Origin: Cephalothrix spiralis | Taxonomy: Eukaryota; Nemertea; Palaeonemertea; Archinemertea; Cephalotrichidae | DNA: 10,162 nucleotides | NCBI GenBank assembly: GCA_032353305.1 | Contig: JAUCNG010417688.1 | Coordinates: forward strand, 1 to 10,162 | Direction of reading: 5' to 3' | Shown here: positions 7,892 to 10,162 of the stretch, piece by piece | How the letters are laid out: every line of letters starts with the position of its first letter | How positions within the stretch are numbered: the stretch's first letter is position 1 | Made by a program: the position numbers and the translations under genes | The notes under the pieces: generated by a model | The model's database searches: none | Told to the model about the DNA's origin: nothing | Seen by the model: only the letters and a program-made list of their open reading frames with translations

Positions 7892-8284
7892 TTATGTGGA
7901 CTTGGTCAGTTCCGCCATCAAGTTGGAAACAGCGCATTTCGTTTCCAGGCTGCAGACTATGTACTCAAGGTAGGCGTCACTGGCCCAGTCCCCGTGCATA
8001 TAAATGAGCTCGCCCGCCACTCCGGCCTTTAAGGCCCACGACGCGCCTCCTCTTCGAAAACTATGTCCGGAGTAGAATTCTGGGTCTCGACCGGTGTTTT
8101 TAAAAAGTTTCTTTAAATTAGAGGTGAAAGATGAATGCGTCAAAGATTCGAGGTTACCCTGTTTTAGGAAAATGAAGGCCGGTTGCACTGATTCATGCAT
8201 AGCCATGGACCATTTGAGGTTAACTACTAACCCATTATCCCCTAAAAAAAGGTCCACCTCTACAAAGATGCTTACCAGTGTCAA
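7892..8284 (-). pseudogene. Tyrosine recombinase, catalytic-domain fragment of a mobile element
   Basis: The frame (about 130 codons, TAA at 7892-7894) carries the second half of a tyrosine-recombinase catalytic domain. PAFIFLKQG is followed by YSGHSFRRGGASWALKAGV, which contains the H-x-x-R box, then ELIYMHGDWASDAYLEYIV, with the HGDW (third His/Trp box) and the Tyr expected to be the nucleophile. This sequence style (H-S-F-R-R-G-G-A ... H-G-D-W-x-S-D-A-Y-L) is typical of recombinases spread through marine invertebrate genomes by DIRS/Ngaro- or Crypton-like elements. The first catalytic Arg and the whole amino-terminal DNA-binding domain are missing. Similarity fades just upstream of 8284, and the piece between NLKWS and the FIFLKQG segment looks shorter than usual, suggesting an internal deletion. 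The predicted start is therefore not a real one. I call it an inactive remnant; the element class cannot be fixed because RT/RNase H and terminal repeats are not seen. Confidence 0.75.
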
Positions 8285-8762
8285 ATCTAGTGTTTGTCAC
8301 CCTAAAAACTTGAAACTGCTACACCCATATATATACACCCATTATTACTTAAGATATATCATAGGGGATCGTTTCAACTAAACCTATAAATCAGAGTAAA
8401 GATGACAAAAATATATCTGTTCCCTTGTGGGCTGCCCCTTCAATGTTTTTTCTTAATATCATTAGTGGTTGTTTTGATTTATTAACACCCATACATCATT
8501 TCTGGACACCTGACTGGTACTTTGGCCGTTTTTTCTCTCTCTAGAAATAGCCAAAAATCTTACTTGCATAAAATTGTGGCACGCAGTGTATTTTTTTAGT
8601 TATGTTATTGAAATACAACAAATGAATCTATTGTAATTTCTTTTATAACTCATAAAACAATCAATTTTTCAGAAAATTCAAAACCAGTGTTTTGTTGTTT
8701 GAAAAATTTGTGAAGACTGAAACTATTATAAATAACTTCAACATATAATTTTTGCTTTTCAG
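8285..8762. other. Gene-free stretch upstream of the second host gene
   Basis: Nothing coding is visible. ACACCCAT occurs at 8321-8328 and 8335-8342, beside the truncation point of the recombinase. The 3' end (8740-8762) is a pyrimidine-rich run ending TTTTTGCTTTTCAG, the acceptor of the next exon, so at least the last part is probably an intron in the 5' UTR of the + strand gene. Confidence 0.4.
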
Positions 8763-8824
8763 ATTAAAATATGGACGATAATAAGAGGCGCCTTGAATTA
8801 CCTAGTTCTGCCATCAAGTTACAG
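8763..8824 (+). CDS. First coding exon of an unidentified + strand gene (5' partial)
   Basis: The exon lies between a strong acceptor (TTTTTGCTTTTCAG, AG at 8761-8762) and a good donor (CAG|GTGAGA at 8825). It has 8 bases of 5' UTR and an ATG at 8771 with A at -3 and G at +4, a favourable start context. The 18 codons read MDDNKRRLELPSSAIKLQ and the exon ends in phase 0. Three independent signals (acceptor, start context, donor) on 62 bases make this better than chance, although the peptide is too short to identify and I do not recognise it. A non-coding first exon and promoter must lie further upstream, possibly before or among the transposon remnants. The next exon is beyond 10162 or unrecognised within the window. 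Same strand as the gene ending at 1099, but a separate transcription unit. Confidence 0.55.
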
Positions 8825-9360
8825 GTGAGATGTTTTTAAAGTTATGTTTATAAAATGCTGAACCAGTACATAATAGTCGGAGGTTGAATATTTTTATTGT
8901 TTAGTGACTATGGTCTGAATCGGTTTGTGACCATTGGATTGAGAGATTAACCGCGCCAATTAAGTTCTACCTGAACTTGTAATTTGGTTCATGACCAAAG
9001 ACACTTGGGTCTTTCAATGAGAGTGATTCTGGCCGAGTTATCGGAGGTCTTAATAAAAAGTCTTGGCCTGTGATTGGCATTTATGGTAAGTTAGTGACGT
9101 AGCTCTGCGACTCCTAAATCAGCACAAGTCATTGAATTAAGATAGCTAAAACTAAACGATCTCTGTCGGCGCTAAGCATCGGTATGCGTTGCTAATTTTT
9201 GATTCGCCCCTGCGGTCCATTTCATTGAGTATAGTGCATTAGTACACATAAAAATCTGATCATAACGCGATATCTCGGGGGAGTGTGGTAACTCCGTGTG
9301 ATCAAAATGAAATATTATGGTCAAATAAGTGTGTACGGAAAAATTGAAAGGGCAAAAATG
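8825..9360 (+). other. Intron, first part
   Basis: Begins with the GTGAGA donor of the preceding exon. I see no further exon, RNA gene or mobile element in these 540 bases. A short GGAGT/ACTCC hairpin and two TGATCA words near 9258-9304 are the only structure noticed. Confidence 0.4.
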
Positions 9361-9440
9361 ATACTAGCGCCCGGGCTACGCCCGCCCCTAACTATAGAAA
9401 GCAGCCTGCGCAGCCCGGGCCATTTCGCCGCCTCTAGTAT
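9361..9440. repeat. GC-rich inverted repeat, 80 bp
   Basis: The outer arms ATACTAG (9361-9367) and CTAGTAT (9434-9440) are exact reverse complements. Inside, GCCCGGGCTACGC (9369-9381) and GCGCAGCCCGGGC (9408-9420) pair over 13 bp with one mismatch. The right side carries about 13 extra bases between the two blocks. The unit is a G+C-rich island in A+T-rich intron sequence and could form a stable hairpin. It may be a small foldback element, but no clear target-site duplication is visible. Confidence 0.6.
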
Positions 9441-10012
9441 TGTTTGAACCATCACAATGAGAGAATTATTTTTAATCTTACGATAGCTAGGCCTGATCTA
9501 GTTTGTTGAAAAAAACTTATATGCTTCCGTTTCAATTAGTCACTCCCCAATGACAGTTTGTGAGAACGCGGCGTAACTCGCAAAAAGGCCGGGGACCGGG
9601 GTTCTTTAAAGACTAGGCCTGATCGAAATTCCGATCAATTTCCGTGTTCTGGTTGTTTTGTTCATAATTGTGCTGAATATGGTCATTGAGACAGTCGTAG
9701 AGATTGATTATCGCATATATGGATTATCATTGCCTTACCTTAGCTTAATCAGTCAATGTCTCTTGTCACCATCTAGGAGAGGTAATTGTCCACACTTGAG
9801 ATAGGAATTTAGTCTCGCCTTTCCTCTTAAACATCCTTAAAGCTAAACCCTACATTCCATCGATGACGTCAGAGAAGTCTTATGGACATCTTTTTGGTAC
9901 TGTATTTCCCCAGATAATTCTATTGATGAGCAAAAGCGAATCGGATCAACTCGCTTTGGATGGACGAGTTGCATCACGTGGGACAAATCGAATCGAATCG
10001 CCACAATTACAT
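9441..10012. other. Intron, second part, no exon recognised
   Basis: Contains a direct repeat of CTAGGCCTGATC (9487-9498 and 9613-9624), an approximate 12-bp tandem pair of ATCGAAATTCCG type just after the second copy, and a consensus TGACGTCA. An ATG-initiated frame from 9863 runs into A+T low complexity and has no recognisable protein, so I do not call it a gene. Confidence 0.35.
9864..9871. promoter_or_regulatory. Consensus CRE palindrome TGACGTCA
   Basis: A perfect 8-bp match to the CREB/ATF full site, in single-copy-looking intron sequence of the + strand gene. It is the only one of the six full sites in the window not inside a MITE. Function is not shown by sequence alone. Confidence 0.3.
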
Positions 10013-10070
10013 TTTATTTTATTTATTTTTTATTTTATTAATATTAAATTTTATTATTATTATTTTATTA
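10013..10070. repeat. A+T-only low-complexity tract
   Basis: A run made almost only of TTTTATT and TTATTA words. It directly precedes the perfect hairpin at 10071-10113. Confidence 0.7.
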
Positions 10071-10113
10071 TATTAATTTAATAGCGGCTAGCCCAGCCGC
10101 TATTAAATTAATA
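10071..10113. repeat. Perfect 19-bp hairpin with 5-base loop
   Basis: TATTAATTTAATAGCGGCT (10071-10089) is the exact reverse complement of AGCCGCTATTAAATTAATA (10095-10113), leaving the loop AGCCC. The outer 13 bp are A+T and the inner 6 bp (GCGGCT) G+C-rich. Pairing can be extended a few more bases through the flanking ATT/AAT words with a one-base gap. It may be a foldback or MITE end, or a cruciform-prone site. Nothing shows that it is transcribed as an RNA gene. Confidence 0.8.
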
Positions 10114-10162
10114 ATAATAATTTTTACGGATTTATTTCAATCACTTACGTTGAAATTGTCTA

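Noticed and set aside
8094-8381. 95-codon + strand frame
   Set aside because: Antisense shadow of the tyrosine recombinase fragment.
7912-8823. 17-base near-identity AGTTC(C/T)GCCATCAAGTT between the recombinase fragment and the exon at 8763-8824
   Set aside because: Different strands and frames in the two contexts; one such near-match among all pairs in 10 kb is about what chance gives.
9863-10081. 72-codon + strand frame starting with ATG
   Set aside because: The first part looks superficially protein-like, but the last third is A/T low complexity, there is no family match that I know, and it sits in an apparent intron.
10134-10156. ATTTCAA/TTGAAAT short inverted repeat at the window end
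   Set aside because: Seven base pairs in A/T-rich DNA are expected by chance; the window ends before any larger structure could be judged.
1-10162. CRISPR array, tRNA, rRNA, bacterial operons or promoters
   Set aside because: No regularly spaced repeats with unique spacers, no cloverleaf with matching arms, no rRNA-like block, and the layout is eukaryotic.

Overview
The window looks like a piece of an A+T-rich animal nuclear genome. There is no dense coding on either strand, no bacterial operon or ribosome-binding-site structure, and only short protein-coding islands with animal-type splice borders. Most recognisable content is decayed transposable elements. A CR1-like LINE with an esterase ORF1, a tyrosine recombinase of the kind common in marine invertebrates, a piggyBac-like MITE and an excess of TAGGCCT words together suggest a marine invertebrate (mollusc, echinoderm or hemichordate grade). 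That placement is inference only.

Left part (1-2450): the 3' end of a + strand gene is visible as a terminal coding exon (963-1099). It has a polypyrimidine tract and AG acceptor, about 44 codons, a TGA stop and an AATAAA at 1259. Two copies of one long-inverted-repeat MITE family (356-741 and 1290-1734) flank this exon in opposite orientation. A TTAA-flanked, piggyBac-type MITE (2128-2450) follows, with two copies of a perfect 18-bp palindrome near its right end.

Middle (2451-4770): about 2.3 kb in which I recognise no gene. It is followed by a degenerate repeat region (4771-4990).

5128-7143, minus strand: a badly decayed non-LTR retrotransposon. Reading on the minus strand, it holds a degenerate hammerhead-ribozyme-like motif (7143-7102), a possible ORF1 amino-terminal piece, a coiled-coil region, an SGNH-esterase domain with its Ser and Asn motifs, and then directly the post-RT carboxy-terminal part of ORF2 with its C-x2-C end. 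The endonuclease and the RT palm are missing, so the element carries a large internal deletion as well as frameshifts and stops.

7248-8284: a lysine-rich + strand open frame of unknown meaning, a 21-bp tandem duplication, and a truncated minus-strand tyrosine recombinase. The recombinase keeps the H-x-x-R, H-G-D-W and Tyr motifs but lacks the first catalytic Arg.

Right part (8763-10162): a + strand exon with an AG acceptor, a start codon in good context, 18 codons and a GTGAGA donor marks the 5' coding end of a second gene that runs out of the window. Its first coding intron holds a GC-rich inverted repeat (9361-9440), a consensus CRE palindrome and a perfect 19-bp hairpin (10071-10113). The two host genes are on the same strand and are separated mainly by transposon debris. 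I see no functional link between them.
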